DNA of 64,000 nucleotides from Maea johnstoni (lineage: Eukaryota > Annelida > Polychaeta > Spionida > Magelonidae), in contig OZ012701.1 of the NCBI GenBank assembly GCA_963942565.1, positions 2,528,969 through 2,592,968 of the forward strand. The letters run 5' to 3'. The notes beneath the pieces are model-generated. The model searched no databases. It was not told where the DNA came from and worked only from the letters and a program-made list of their open reading frames with translations. The position numbers and the translations under genes were made by a program. Shown in pieces: positions 48,790 through 59,786 of this stretch (positions are counted from its first letter, which is position 1; every line of letters begins with the position of its first letter).

Positions 48790-49820
48790 CCTATTCAACA
48801 CCGTACAACTTCATGGCATTCTGATGGCACCGGTGCAAAACTTCATCCACTGATCTTTCCTTGATTTTGGCGATGTACAGCCCGACTTGCAAAGCCATTT
48901 GTGGATCGCTGAACTCCAATGAACGAGGCGCACATTTCGGGAGGAAGTAAGGCGCGTCCGTTTCTAAAACCAGACGATGAAGTGGTGCACACCGGACTAT
49001 TTCTTCCACATTCTCGGTGTTCTCATATGTACACACAGGTGTGACTCCAACTACGGCATTCGGGAACCTGCGAAACCACAGCAACAAATCTTGCCAGCCC
49101 TGCATGAAGCAATGCACATGAATTTTAGCATTGGTTGGCAATTCTTCCTTGGCAAAAGTAAAACAGTCATTGCCTGCCTCACGCGAATGAATAACAACAG
49201 TTTTGTTGAACCTTGCAGCTAGAACCAGTTGCTTCCTGCAAATAGAACGCTGCTGTCTCTTTTGGTGGTTTCTAATATTTTTCCCCGAAAAGTCCAGACC
49301 CATCTCCCCCAGGGCGACAACATTTTTCTCCTTTTTCGATGATATATGATTCTACCCTAGCCGAATACAGATGGGCCTTTTTTGGGTGACACCCGATCGA
49401 GCCATGAACCCCTTCTTCCTGCAAAATCCTCTGTACAACACCCTCATCCTTGAGAAATGTTTCCGGATCGCAAAATACCGTAACACAGCCGGCAAAAGAT
49501 GGTGATATAGGTCGCTTTTTCTTCATAAAATACTCCTCCAGGGTACCACGGTGGCAGTGGCAGTCAATGAAGGGCGTTTTGTTCTCCTTCTCGCCTGGCA
49601 AAATAACTTCCGTTGGGACGACTATGGCAGATTTCAGTTGAACTTTTCGCTCCTCAACGCCTTTTACCTCGACCTGTAGTTGCACTTGTTTTTTATTAGA
49701 AGATGAAGTATTCTGAACTTTAACTTGGAGATTTGGCAAAGTGTTTTTCTTGATGTAGAGCAGTAAGTTGAAGATGGTACGGCAGTGCAAAAGAGAAGAC
49801 AGTCGGGTCGGCTGCACTGC
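48790..49820 (-). mobile_element. TatD-family nuclease region of the retroelement
   Basis: The motifs in order are those of TatD metal-dependent DNases (TATDN2-like): FIDCHCH near the start (first metal-binding HxH), IGCHPK, KTVVIHSREA, IHVHCF and RLVLETDAPYFLP, ending with the QNAMKLYG helix. About 100 residues before the domain are charged and unassigned. TatD proteins are Mg-dependent 3'-5' exonucleases/AP endonucleases with a TIM-barrel fold; TATDN2 acts on RNA/DNA hybrids. It lies between the C2H2-finger region and the 3' LTR in the same orientation, as an accessory gene would. Fossil; it appears broken. Confidence 0.85.
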
Positions 49821-49835
49821 GTCCCTGTACTCTAA

Positions 49836-50330
49836 TTAAGATAAGCCCATGTTGTGATCCAAAAGATCCAGGACATCTAATTCTGGTAGACTGAATGTAA
49901 TGCTCTTGCAGACAAGATGTTTGTCTCGTACGACTTGTAACATCCTTTCTTTAGGAACCAGGAGCTTCTGCTGAAGGTAGTCAAAAATGCGTTGAGCTTC
50001 ACTGAAGAACTGTTGACCATGGATTTCGGAATTGAAAGGACCATGCCCTGCCACATGCTGGTGAATCTCGAATCTCTCCCACTTCCAACAAGCTAACAAA
50101 GGAAGGAGCTTCCACCATTGCTCTGAGATATGCGACTGATAAAGATGTCGTTTCATATGTTCACTAGCTTCACCGCACTCTGGACATTCTTGTTTGTTTT
50201 TCATTTTAGGTCCGACAAACGTCGGTCCTTTGCGGAATTTAGAAGGTCCGACAAAAGTCGGTCCTCTTGCGACGGCTCTCTTTGTTCCACGACGAGCGGA
50301 CATCTCATCTGTAACAAGAGACGTCAACAT
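49836..50330 (-). mobile_element. C2H2 zinc-finger accessory region of the retroelement
   Basis: About 160 residues. A basic N-terminus with a twice-repeated GPTFVGP is followed by one C2H2 finger (CPECGEASEHMKRHLYQSH) and a mostly helical remainder with no recognised domain. GPTFVGP is the translation of two copies of the element's recurrent hairpin, not an independent protein repeat. A nucleic-acid-binding role is an inference from the finger. Confidence 0.6.
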
Positions 50331-50357
50331 GAGTGCCTTTTGACGTTACTTGTATTG

Positions 50358-51160
50358 TTAGCGATTGTTAGGATTAGCACAACAATATAAGTAGGAACTG
50401 GTGTCACGGAAACGAGAAGGTGCTCGACTGATCCGTCCATGTTGTGTCTTTCTTTCTGGTTGAATGACTCTGAAGCTTAATCCTTGATTATCCAGAGCAG
50501 TTTCCCACTCAGAGCTACTTTCCTCATCCGCATCGCAGATGTTGTGGTCGACATCAGGATTTAGTTTGCAAAACCAAGGATCATTCAAATTTCTACTCTC
50601 AGCATAATTTTTGGTGGTCTTCCTCCATTTCTCACAGCTGTCACATTGAATCCAAGTATAATTCAACTGTGGATCAACTGGATCATCTCCGCACAACATG
50701 GTATGCTGAGATTCTGCTTCAGTTTCAGGAGATACTGATCCGAACAAAGTCGGTCCAGTCTCAGAATTGCCACCGATACGAATCGGTTCGCTGCTTCCAA
50801 GATCTTCGTTGACAGGCGGAAACAAATCTTGAATACCGGATAAAGCATCTTCTTCTATATCCTCGCATTGTTCCGTCTGTACTTGATCTCCCTGCTCTAA
50901 ATTATGTCTAGCTCTCTTCAACCATCCGGGCATGATGGAATCAAAACAGCTTCTTAGAAGATCATGATGCAAGACAAAGCTCTTTTTCTTATGAAGAACC
51001 TTGAAAAGAACTGGAGTGATGACTTTGATGATGAGAAACGGACCTTTCCAACAAGGCTTGAGTTTTGGACTAAGCCCTTTTTTGGAGGCATCATTCCTTC
51101 GAAGAACTACATCCCCGACCTGGTATTTTGACTGCCGCATCTGCTTATCATACATCTACT
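50358..51160 (-). mobile_element. Integrase C-terminal region with CW-type zinc finger
   Basis: It begins with an integrase C-terminal SH3-like segment (YQVGDVVLRRND, KLKPCWKGPFLIIKV). After an acidic linker it reads YTWIQCDSCEKWRK and, some 20 residues later, WFCKLNPDVDHNIC. Four cysteines in C-x2-C...C-x(10)-C spacing with the WxQCxxCxxWRK signature define a CW domain. CW domains in host proteins (MORC, ZCWPW1) bind histone H3 methylated at lysine 4. Its placement next to the integrase tail parallels the chromodomain of chromoviruses; targeting of integration is an inference. Confidence 0.85.
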
Positions 51161-52080
51161 TCCTCCTGATCAAAGTGCCTTGCAGAGTTTCTCGAACTAC
51201 GTTGTAAATGTTACGAAGACGTTCTTGCAGATCCTGTACGAATGCACAAGGCTCTGGAAACTCCTTTTCCTCTGCTGGAGCTAACAAATCTTCTGGTAAT
51301 CGAACCTCTCTTCCTAACATAAGTTGATTTGGTGTGAAACCTGTGACTCTATTAGGAACAGACCTGATGGCGCCAGTTAACAAGGGAAGATCCTCATCCC
51401 AGCGGCTATTCTGTTTGAGATGGCATCGGATCAGTTGTAGAAGTGTCCGATTGTACCGTTCGATTTGCCCATTAGAGCAAGGTCTATATGGTGTAGTCCT
51501 CGTCTTGGTGATTTCCAAAAGCCGACAGATTCCTTCAAAGACTCTGCTGTGAAGTTTCGGCCCTGATCTGTATGAAGTTGTTCTGGAATCCCAAATTGTG
51601 AGATGAAGTTGTTGACTACTGCTTTTGCAACTGCCTCAGCAGTCTGGTCAGCCAAAGGGTAAGCCTCCAACCATTTGGTAAATTGGCAAATTACCATGAG
51701 TATGTATTTGTTACCAGATAGACTTTCAGGAAAAGGACCTAAAATATCTACATGGAGCCTCTCTAATGGATACCCTGCATGAAACATGCCAAGACCGCCT
51801 CTCTGATGCCTAGAAGCCTTCTTCTGCCTGCTACACTGCTTGCATGATTTAACATGTAAGTTGCAGTCGTTGCGCATATGATACCAAATGAAATTCCTTC
51901 GCAGTCGAACTAAGATCTTCATCATTCCAGGATGTCCTGCTGACTTCACATCATGACATTGATGAAGAATCTTCTGTTTCAAAGGATGCGGCACCAAGAG
52001 CAATAGTCGACTTCCTTGATCTGTACACCATTGATAATATAAAACTCCATCCTTTAGTTCCAACAATGACTTATTCACCC
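51150..52080 (-). mobile_element. Integrase zinc-binding and catalytic core regions
   Basis: The H2C2 zinc-binding module (HDVKSAGHPG ... CKQCSRQK) is followed by LHVDILGPFPES, HTDQGRNF and PYRPCSNGQIERYNRTL, the catalytic-core signatures of a Ty3/Gypsy integrase. Fossil. Confidence 0.88.
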
Positions 52081-52900
52081 AGAAGTGATGGTGATGAAAG
52101 ATAAAGCAATTTCTGGGTTGGTTCTATTTTCTCTTCCTTCCAAATGATGAGATCTCTAATATCGGGATCATTCATCTGCATCGCTCGCAGATTTATAGAA
52201 AAATAAGAAGAACTCAAAGCAACTCCTTCACTGTCATCTTCTTGTTGATCTCCAGGTAGAACAACTTGAAATATAGAAATTTCCTCATTGTCTGAACTTG
52301 ATGAGTTTTCACTGTCATCTTGGACGGGACAGTTCACCGACAAACTTCGGTTCCCCTCTTCCAATTTCACCAGAGAACTCCGGTTCTCATCCAAGAAATA
52401 CCCTTCTACGTCTTGCAGGACGGGTGGAATACGTCTCACTGCTAGCGGAACAATATCATCGACATCCTCTTCGAACTTGGACCATTGTTGGTGAACCCTA
52501 GTGCAGAATTTACATCCTCCACAGGGTAACTCTTCTGGAGTACAATTGGCAGTATAATATCCACAATAGGGCATCTCATTTGGGATCCTGGAAAGAGCAT
52601 CTGCATTCATATGGGACTTCCCTCTCCGGTATAGAATTACCATATCGAATTGACTTAACTCCTCCAACCAACGAGCTAACATTCCTGTGGGATTCTTGAA
52701 GGACATCAACCATGTCAAGCTGTTGTGATCCGTTCGAACGTAGAAACTTCGTCCTAAGAGATAATGTTGAAATTGTCGCGTGAACCTCACTACCGCAAGT
52801 AGTTCCTTTTTGGTGACGCAGTAATCAAGTTGTGAGGGTGTTAATGCATAACTCCCATAGGCAATAACATGTTCTTTCCCATCTTGTACTTGGATTAACC
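52070..52900 (-). mobile_element. RNase H and linker region
   Basis: FTRQFQHYLLGRSFYVRTDH and LTWLMSFKNPTGMLARWLEE are the Gypsy RNase H signatures. A serine- and acid-rich linker to the integrase follows. Fossil. Confidence 0.85.
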
Positions 52901-55315
52901 AATAGCACCAATAGCCGTGTTAAAAGCGTCGGTATCAAGTATGAACGGTTCATCTGTATTCCTCGGAAAAGCCAGGCAAGGTGCTGTTACAACGGCTTCT
53001 TTGAGTTGATTAAAAACCTCTTCTCTCTCAGTAGTCCATTCAAACTTCACATCATTTTTGAGTAAATCATAAAGGCACCTGGAGATATGACTGAAGTCTT
53101 TGATGTGTTGCCTATGATAATTCACTAAACCCAAAAACCGATGAAGTTCCTTGGTGCTTTTTGGAGTTGGCCATTCGCGAACAGCTGATACACTCTTTGG
53201 ATTTACTGAGACTCCTTGATTGCTCACCAACTTTCCCAAGAAAACAACCTCCTTCCGGAACAGTTCACACTTTTTAGCCTTTAATTTTAAGTTATGGAGC
53301 CTGAACCTATCAAATACTTTTATCAGATTGGATAAATGATCTTTGAAGCTGCTTCCAATCAAAATGATGTTGTGTAGATAGGCTAAGACTTCCTTCCATG
53401 TCAATCCTCGGAGTACTAAAGACATTGCTCGCTGAAAGGTTGCAGGGGCATTACATAAACCAAATGGCATGCGGATATGCTCCAAGAGACCATATTTTGT
53501 TATGAAGGCCGTTTTTGATCTATCCTCCTCTGCAATCATTATTTGATAATAACCACTGCTCATATCCAATGCGCCGAAGAACTGGGTATCTCCTAATGAA
53601 TCCAAACATTCGGTGATGTTAGGCAGGGGATATGCATCTTTGATTGTAGCATCATTCAGCTTGCAATAATCAATGCAGTAGCGAACTTTTCCATCTTTTT
53701 TCCTCACAAGAACAGGAGGTGATGCCCAATCAGAGAATGATGGCTGAATAACATTGATTTCCAAAAGAGAATCCAGATGTTTCTTCTCTTCATCTTGAAA
53801 AGCCATTGGTGTTCTTCTCATTCCCTGACGTATTGGTTTCGTTGTGCCTGTGTCGATATGATGCTCTGTTACAGAAAAACAACCCAAATCCATATCATCT
53901 TTTGAAAAGATATCTGCATACTCCGTAAGCGTACTTGCAAGAATTTTGGACTCCTCAAAACTCAAGTTATCAATAGAGCGTCGCCATAAATCTCGGACAT
54001 GAGCTGGAACTTGCAATTCCACTTCATCCAGGGAGGATACAGATGATACTTGTTGAATTTTTGGCTTTGGAATAGTATTGACATCCTGTAATAACTCATC
54101 CGATAAACATCGTTCGAGATTATTGATATCCGACGAAAGTCGGTCATCAGGATTACTTGACACAGGTTGACTTGGACAAGGAGAAGGCTTGTCATCATTA
54201 TCCGACAAAGATCGGTCAATTGGTGAATTGTCCGATAAACATCGGTCAATTTCAGAAGAATCATCAAGGATAGAATGTTCTTCTATGGCATCAGCTTCTC
54301 CAACTATATGCCCTTTCTTTAGACTCCAGAATGAATCGCAGTCATTCATGATTGGCACTTTCACATCTCTAAGACGAGCACTTTTGTCATCATCATCTGG
54401 TAGAGTAACTAAAGACCTCGGTATCAAAAGTCCTTTATGGTTTGTCCTCGTAGCTTCAATCAGCAAAGTTGTGTTAGGTTGTGCAAACACCTTCACCTTG
54501 GCACGGACAACAGTGTTAGGCGGTACAACCACTTTCTTGGAAATGGTAACCCTCCGAATCTTCAGGAGATCTTCTTCATGCCGGATTTTCCCCTGTATTT
54601 GCTCATTTCCTATGGTAATGATGTCATTTGCAAGATCAATATTGCCATGAAATGCTTTGAAGAAATCTAATCCCAAAAGACACTTGTCTGTTATAGGAGC
54701 TACGTAAACATCCCAACGATATTCTTGACTTCCAATCTTCAACGGCACTTTACAAGCTTTCTTTGCAGGAATCATACTGTCCTCTCCCACTTCTCTCAAT
54801 ATGACGATCTTGTCTTCTTCTAGCGGAAGTTTCAACTTACGAAGAAGACGCTCATTTACAAGTGTAACCTGAGCTGCTGTATTTATCATTGCTTCCGTCT
54901 TTACTCCATTGATGGTAATGGGAATGACCAAACTGAATCCCACGTTTGCTTTTCGGATGATGACTTCTGTAGGCTCAACAGGTGAAACTTCTCCGAAAAA
55001 CTTCGGATTTGAATTCACCGTGGATCCGGATCCGGAAACCTGCCTTGCTCTGTGAGGCCTTTTTTCCTGTAGCATAGAATGGTTTGCTACTGCTACTTTT
55101 GTGTACTGCACAGCGTCGTCCAGTGTTGTCGGTTCGCGAATAAGAGCTATTTCCGCAGCATACGTATCTGTGCATCCACGCAGAAAAGCTTGAAGAGCCT
55201 GATTCTCAATCATATCATCACTGGAACCGGGATAAGCTTGATAAGCTAAGGTTTTGATTCGTTTACCGAACATGTCTATACTCTCACCCTCCTTCTGAAA
55301 AATGGAGTTCAACTC
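52895..55315 (-). mobile_element. Protease and reverse transcriptase region
   Basis: About 800 residues. A retropepsin-like segment lies near residues 125-230 (INTAAQVTLVNERLL, LLGLDFF). A long Ser/Asp-rich spacer is followed by the RT (RKKDGKVRYCIDYCKLNDAT, FGALDMSSGYYQI, MPFGLCNAPATFQRAMS, LHRFLGLVNYHRQHIKDFS). Typical Ty3/Gypsy pol order. The spacer repeats DRCLSDN/DRSLSDN, again translations of the element's hairpins. Fossil. Confidence 0.9.
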
Positions 55316-55339
55316 TGATCTCTTTGTAGATGGTGTGAT

Positions 55340-56240
55340 TTTTTAACCATACGTTTTGACCAAAGCTGCTGTCGTACGCAGATAGCTAAGTTTCACTTCC
55401 GGTCGAAGATTTTCAAAAAACTCGCTCGGTTCATCCACGAGGAGTCCGATCAGATAAAACAAAGCGTCATTATCTGTCCAGCGATAATACCCCTGGAAGT
55501 TTTCAAATTTTGTCAACCATGCAGGAAAACACTCCACTCCAATGTACGACTTTAATTTTGGGATGTATGATTTAGCATCGTGCCTATCGGGTTGACGATT
55601 GTTCTGATCAACTGGAGCATTTCTCCTTCCCTGATACTGCACTGGCGGTTCCCGTGATGATCGCCTGGGGTTACTTGGTGCCTCCATTTTTGGGCGAACA
55701 TCTGGACCCTGTGTAACTGCAGCTTGTGACTGTTGAACAGAATGTACCTTGCTATCTAGATCATCCTGTCTGCGATGCAATTCTTGTAGGGACAATTGGA
55801 AATCCCCCATTTTGAATGAAATGTTCTTTATGATATCTAATATCTGCTCCTGAGAGGATTGTAATGAAGACGCCTGCCCCTTATCCACTTCTGGAGCCAG
55901 TTGAGCCGGAGCTTGCTCCTTTTCTCCATCATCCTGACTATTCCCCCCAGACGCGACATCGGAACATATGGGATCAAGCTCAGATGGAGTACCCGTCTTA
56001 TCTTCAAAAAAACACTCACCCTTCCTTATGAGAGAATCGAATATTGTCTGTACGTGAGGCTTCTCAGCTAGAGATGTAAAATTGAAGGGCCTATTTTCTA
56101 GCTTACAACTATCTCTGACCTGGATAAGATGATTTGCTGTGGCATGACCAACCTTCGGTAGAGATCTCAACCCTTCATAGGTGGCGATTGTCAGATTGAC
56201 TGCCATTGTAGCTTGTCGACAGGACGAATTTAACAAGAGT
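55340..56240 (-). mobile_element. Gag-like region
   Basis: About 290 residues. It starts with a helix-hairpin-helix-like segment (YEGLRSLPKVGHATANHLIQ). A Gln/Glu-rich probable coiled coil follows (about 120-170). It ends with a capsid-type segment (CFPAWLTKFENFQGYYRWTD, then LFYLIGLLVDEPSEFF). No CCHC knuckle is seen. Fossil. Confidence 0.7.
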
Positions 56241-56835
56241 GCCAGATAAACCGACGAAAGTCGGTAGAAACACCGTTAAACAACGGTTAGATGTCAGTCA
56301 GTGAATTTAGCAACACTGTTACTTAAGTTGTGCTCTAACCGACAAAAGGCGGTAACTGTGATACGTTAAACAATGTTTGCATGCACATGAATAACAGTGT
56401 AGAATTTTGCAATACACAAAAATTCACTAAATCAAGAAATCTACAATATGTTTTAATGTAAATTTGACTATTTGTATTTGTGTTCACTTAACAATAATAA
56501 CATTGCTTAGATTCATTGTCAGAAATAGCATCACTGTAGAAAAACAACCAAGTAATTGAGTAGTTATATTCAAACAAGGAGAACAGGTGCTATATTTTTA
56601 TCTAACAAAATTAGAACATCAAAAATACAACTGATTCAAATTTTCTGGTGATCAAAAACAATCTAAATTTCCTCCAACAGTTCTGACTGACAGATGGCAT
56701 AGTATAAAATCTTGGTCATCTTTTACCTGATGTACGAAGTTCTCTGTGTTGGAGACGTCTTCTGGCTAGACTCACAGGCTGATCTTGTACAATAAGGCAA
56801 AAACTCACGAGTTCGAAGATCGCTCGCAGCGCCAA

Positions 56836-57063
56836 TGTGGTGATGACCTAACCTTTAAAATGCATGGATGGATTACTCATGGTCCATCTCCTGAATGGCA
56901 GCTAACAGATCGGCGAAGATCAGGTTCTTGAACTGAAGAACAACATCTAGCACGTTCGCATCATAGTTTCATCAAGGGTCAACTGCGTATAAAATATGGC
57001 GCCGTTTCATGACGTCATCTAGAATCTCGTGCGCATGACTATGAGCGTAAGCTCGACACCACA
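56836..57063 (-). repeat. 5' LTR
   Basis: 228 bp, same boundaries as the 3' LTR. On the sense strand it is followed after one base by TGGCGCTGCGAGCG, a primer-binding-site-like sequence. A TATA-like ATTTTATA lies in the middle. Confidence 0.95.
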
Positions 57064-57229
57064 CATTTACTTGTACTGTCGTAGGCGGGTGGCCAAATGC
57101 CAGAATACACCTTTGATGGCGTTTTTCCGTACAAGTCGTCATCCATGCTTAGTAATCTCGACATACGGTGGGTTTAAGTGTGCGGGTGGATGAGACGTCG
57201 GATTTTGCTGCACAAGTGAATTTTTAGGC

Positions 57230-59290
57230 AGTTTGTACAGAAAATCACAAAAAAGCATGTTTTTGTCATTTCCTTCCAGAAAATTTATTTTTCATGATAA
57301 ACTTAAAACTTGCCACAAATGTGCTCAAGAAAATTCTTTTGATTGTAGAATATGTTGTGTTAGCGTGACTTAAATGAAACCCGTTGTGAGTGATTTTGGG
57401 GGAAAATCATCACTCATTGTGGGTGATTTTTGTTACAGGGATTAATATCGAGCCAGGCAGCTAGGTTGGAAAACTCAAGGCCCAGGGGGTCTGATGCATC
57501 TCACAGCCGAGGGCCGCCAAGCCAGAGGCTGTGAGATGCATCAGACTTCCCGAGGCCTTGGGTATTTCAACACAGTTGCTTGGCGAGGTCTTAATGGCTG
57601 TTATTTCATGAAAAAATATATTTTGCTATTTAATTTTTGGGAAAAGTGCCTTTAATGTGTGGAAACCAGGGCTCTTTCAAAAGTTGTTTACATATGGTTG
57701 CCATGACACTGGGCGAGGGCAATGAACGAGGGTAGAAAACCGAGTGCACTTTGGTATGCACTGTGTGGGAAAACAATGCCTAGGTATTGCTATGGCAACA
57801 TAATATTTCCCACAATTTGAATGTCATCCTGTGCCACTGTGGACTATTCCAAACTCACAACTAAATAGCTTTGGTTTAGAAAACTACCGAAGAATGTGTA
57901 GATACAGAAAGTGAGTTATGTTTGGAAATGCTCATGATATGCTACGTTTTGGAGGTACTTACAGAAAAAATGGCATTAAAACTAGCGATTTTAGGAATTT
58001 GCTTCTGAAAGCTGCAATTTTCATAGTAGGAACTCGAAACTTGCAACAAATGATTTCATAAGGATGTCCATGATTATCAAATGTTTTATGTAAGTATGAA
58101 ATGTATCTGACCCTTGCTGTGAGTGATTTTGGGGTAAAAACCTATAAAAGAGCAGGATTTTTGCAATATCCCACAACTTGAATGTCATCCTGTGGACTAT
58201 TCCAAACAATCAACTAAATATTTATGGTTTTGAAAACTAACCAAGAGGGATTGAGATAGTGAGTCATGTTTGCATATTTTCATGACATGATACGTTTAAG
58301 TGTTATTTACAGAGAAGTGGCTTTAAAACTAATGATTTTAGGGATTTGTTTCAGGAAGGTGCAATTATCATAGTAGGAACTCGAAACTTGCCACAAATGA
58401 TTTCATAAGGATGTCTATGTTAATAAAATGTTTTGTGTTAGGCGTATGAAGTGTATCTGACCCCTAATGTGAGTGATTTTGGGGTAAAACCTTTAAAATA
58501 TAAGGATTCTTATAATTTCTCATATATTTGAACAAAGATATATTATATCTAATACCAAGATTCTAGCCTGATATTGTTGTTACAGAAAATCAACCAAGAA
58601 GAGGCATATGAGGGAAATAAGTTATGTTAGCCAACCTATGACATGCTAAATTTTGGTGTATTTTACTGAAAGGGATTTGCTTCTGGAAAGGGCAATTTTC
58701 AGAGTAGAAACTCAAAACTGGCCACAAACGATTTCATAAGGATGTCTGTGATAATCAAATATTTTGTGTTTCTATGAAATGTATCTGGCCCCTGCTGTGA
58801 GGGATTTGGGGTAAGACCAACAGTAGGATTTTTGTAATTTCCAACAATTTAAATGTCATCCTGTGGAATATCTCAAAATCTCGACCAAATAGTTTTGGTA
58901 TAAAAAAAACTACCAAAGAAGGTGAAGGCAGAGTAAGTGAGTCATATTTGAATACTTTCAAGACATGCTACTTTTTGGGTCAATTTATAGAAAAATTGCA
59001 TATAACAGGTGGTTTGAGGGATTTTATTCTAGAAAGTACAGTTTCAAAGTAGGAACTCAAAACAAGCAACAAATGATTTCATAAGGATGTCTATGATAAT
59101 CAAATATTTTGAGTTAGTATGAAATGTATCTGACCCCTACAGTGAGTGATTTGGGGGTAAAAACGTATAAAATAGTAGAATTTTTGTAATTTCATAAATC
59201 TGAAAAAAGGTATATTATTATATATACCTTATATCAAGATTCTAGCCTGATATTGTTGTTACAGAAAATTACCCAAGGATAGGTGAATAC
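57230..59290. repeat. ~350-bp diverged tandem array, about five units
   Basis: The block 'gaactcgaaacttgc.acaaa' + 'tgatttcataaggatgtc' + 'tatgaaatgtatctgacccc' + 'gtgagtgattttggggtaaa' recurs at about 57310 (diverged), 58030, 58380, 58705 and 59050. No coding signal. Its first unit is interrupted by the hairpin at 57425-57610. Confidence 0.85.
57425..57610. mobile_element. Palindromic hairpin element inside the tandem array
   Basis: 'ggtctgatgcatctcacagcc' is mirrored by 'ggctgtgagatgcatcaga' around GAGGGCCGCCAAGCCAGA. The outer parts ('aaggccc', 'ccttggg') are imperfectly mirrored. Total arms about 50-60 bp. Confidence 0.75.
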
Positions 59291-59446
59291 CTCATAATAC
59301 CAGGGACTGCGGCAGTTGATGACCAGGAAATAATCCCTAGTGGTGATTTAATGATGACAAATTTCATAATCAACTGAAAGTGAAAACATCATATGTTTTC
59401 TTGCTGCGATACATCATTTTCGGAAGAAAAAAATCCTGGAAGGTGT
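59291..59446. other. No recognisable feature
   Basis: Short unique sequence between the array and a MITE. Confidence 0.4.
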
Positions 59447-59786
59447 CAGGGCTCGACAACTAGCATAGCCCCATCTCCTGGGAGATCTGAATTCCAAAAA
59501 CAGGCCTGTCGGGCTACCTAAAGATTGATTCAGGTAGTCCCGCTGGACTACCTGAATCCTGAGGAAGTTCCCCACTAAAATGCTACAAAATGGTAGTGAA
59601 AAAAAAATAAAAATATAGCATCCCTTAAGCATGCAACCTGCAAAATAGAAGGAAAAAAGCATAAGTACCATCACTAGCATGAAAAGGGGGATAAAGAACC
59701 TTTTTGGAATAAATGGCGGGACTACCTGATTTTGGGTTCAGGTAGCTGCCAACCTACTTGGTCCGTCTGGGGACTGTCGAGCCCTG
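59447..59786. mobile_element. MITE with 'CAGGGCTCGACA' inverted ends
   Basis: 'gtcagggctcgaca' and 'tgtcgagccctgggtg' are inverted ends 340 bp apart. Inside, 'tcaggtagtcccgc' and 'gcgggactacctga' are also inverted. CAGGG ends fit hAT-type MITEs. No coding capacity. Confidence 0.75.

Larger units (their letters stand above)
48331..57063 (-). mobile_element. Ty3/Gypsy-type LTR retroelement with CW, C2H2 and TatD regions
   Basis: 8.7 kb, minus orientation, flanked by 228-bp direct LTRs and a 4-bp target duplication CATT (48327-48330 and 57064-57067). The sense-strand order is 5' LTR, leader with primer-binding-site-like TGGCGCTGCGAGCG, gag-like region, protease, reverse transcriptase, RNase H, integrase, CW zinc finger, C2H2-finger region, TatD nuclease region, purine-rich tract (AGGAAGGGAAGGAA), 3' LTR. 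The gene order and RT/integrase motifs are Ty3/Gypsy. The LTRs differ at about 4 of 228 positions (under 2%), so the insertion is young. The coding part looks broken in a handful of places (roughly four to six); I treat it as a recent fossil. Confidence 0.92.
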
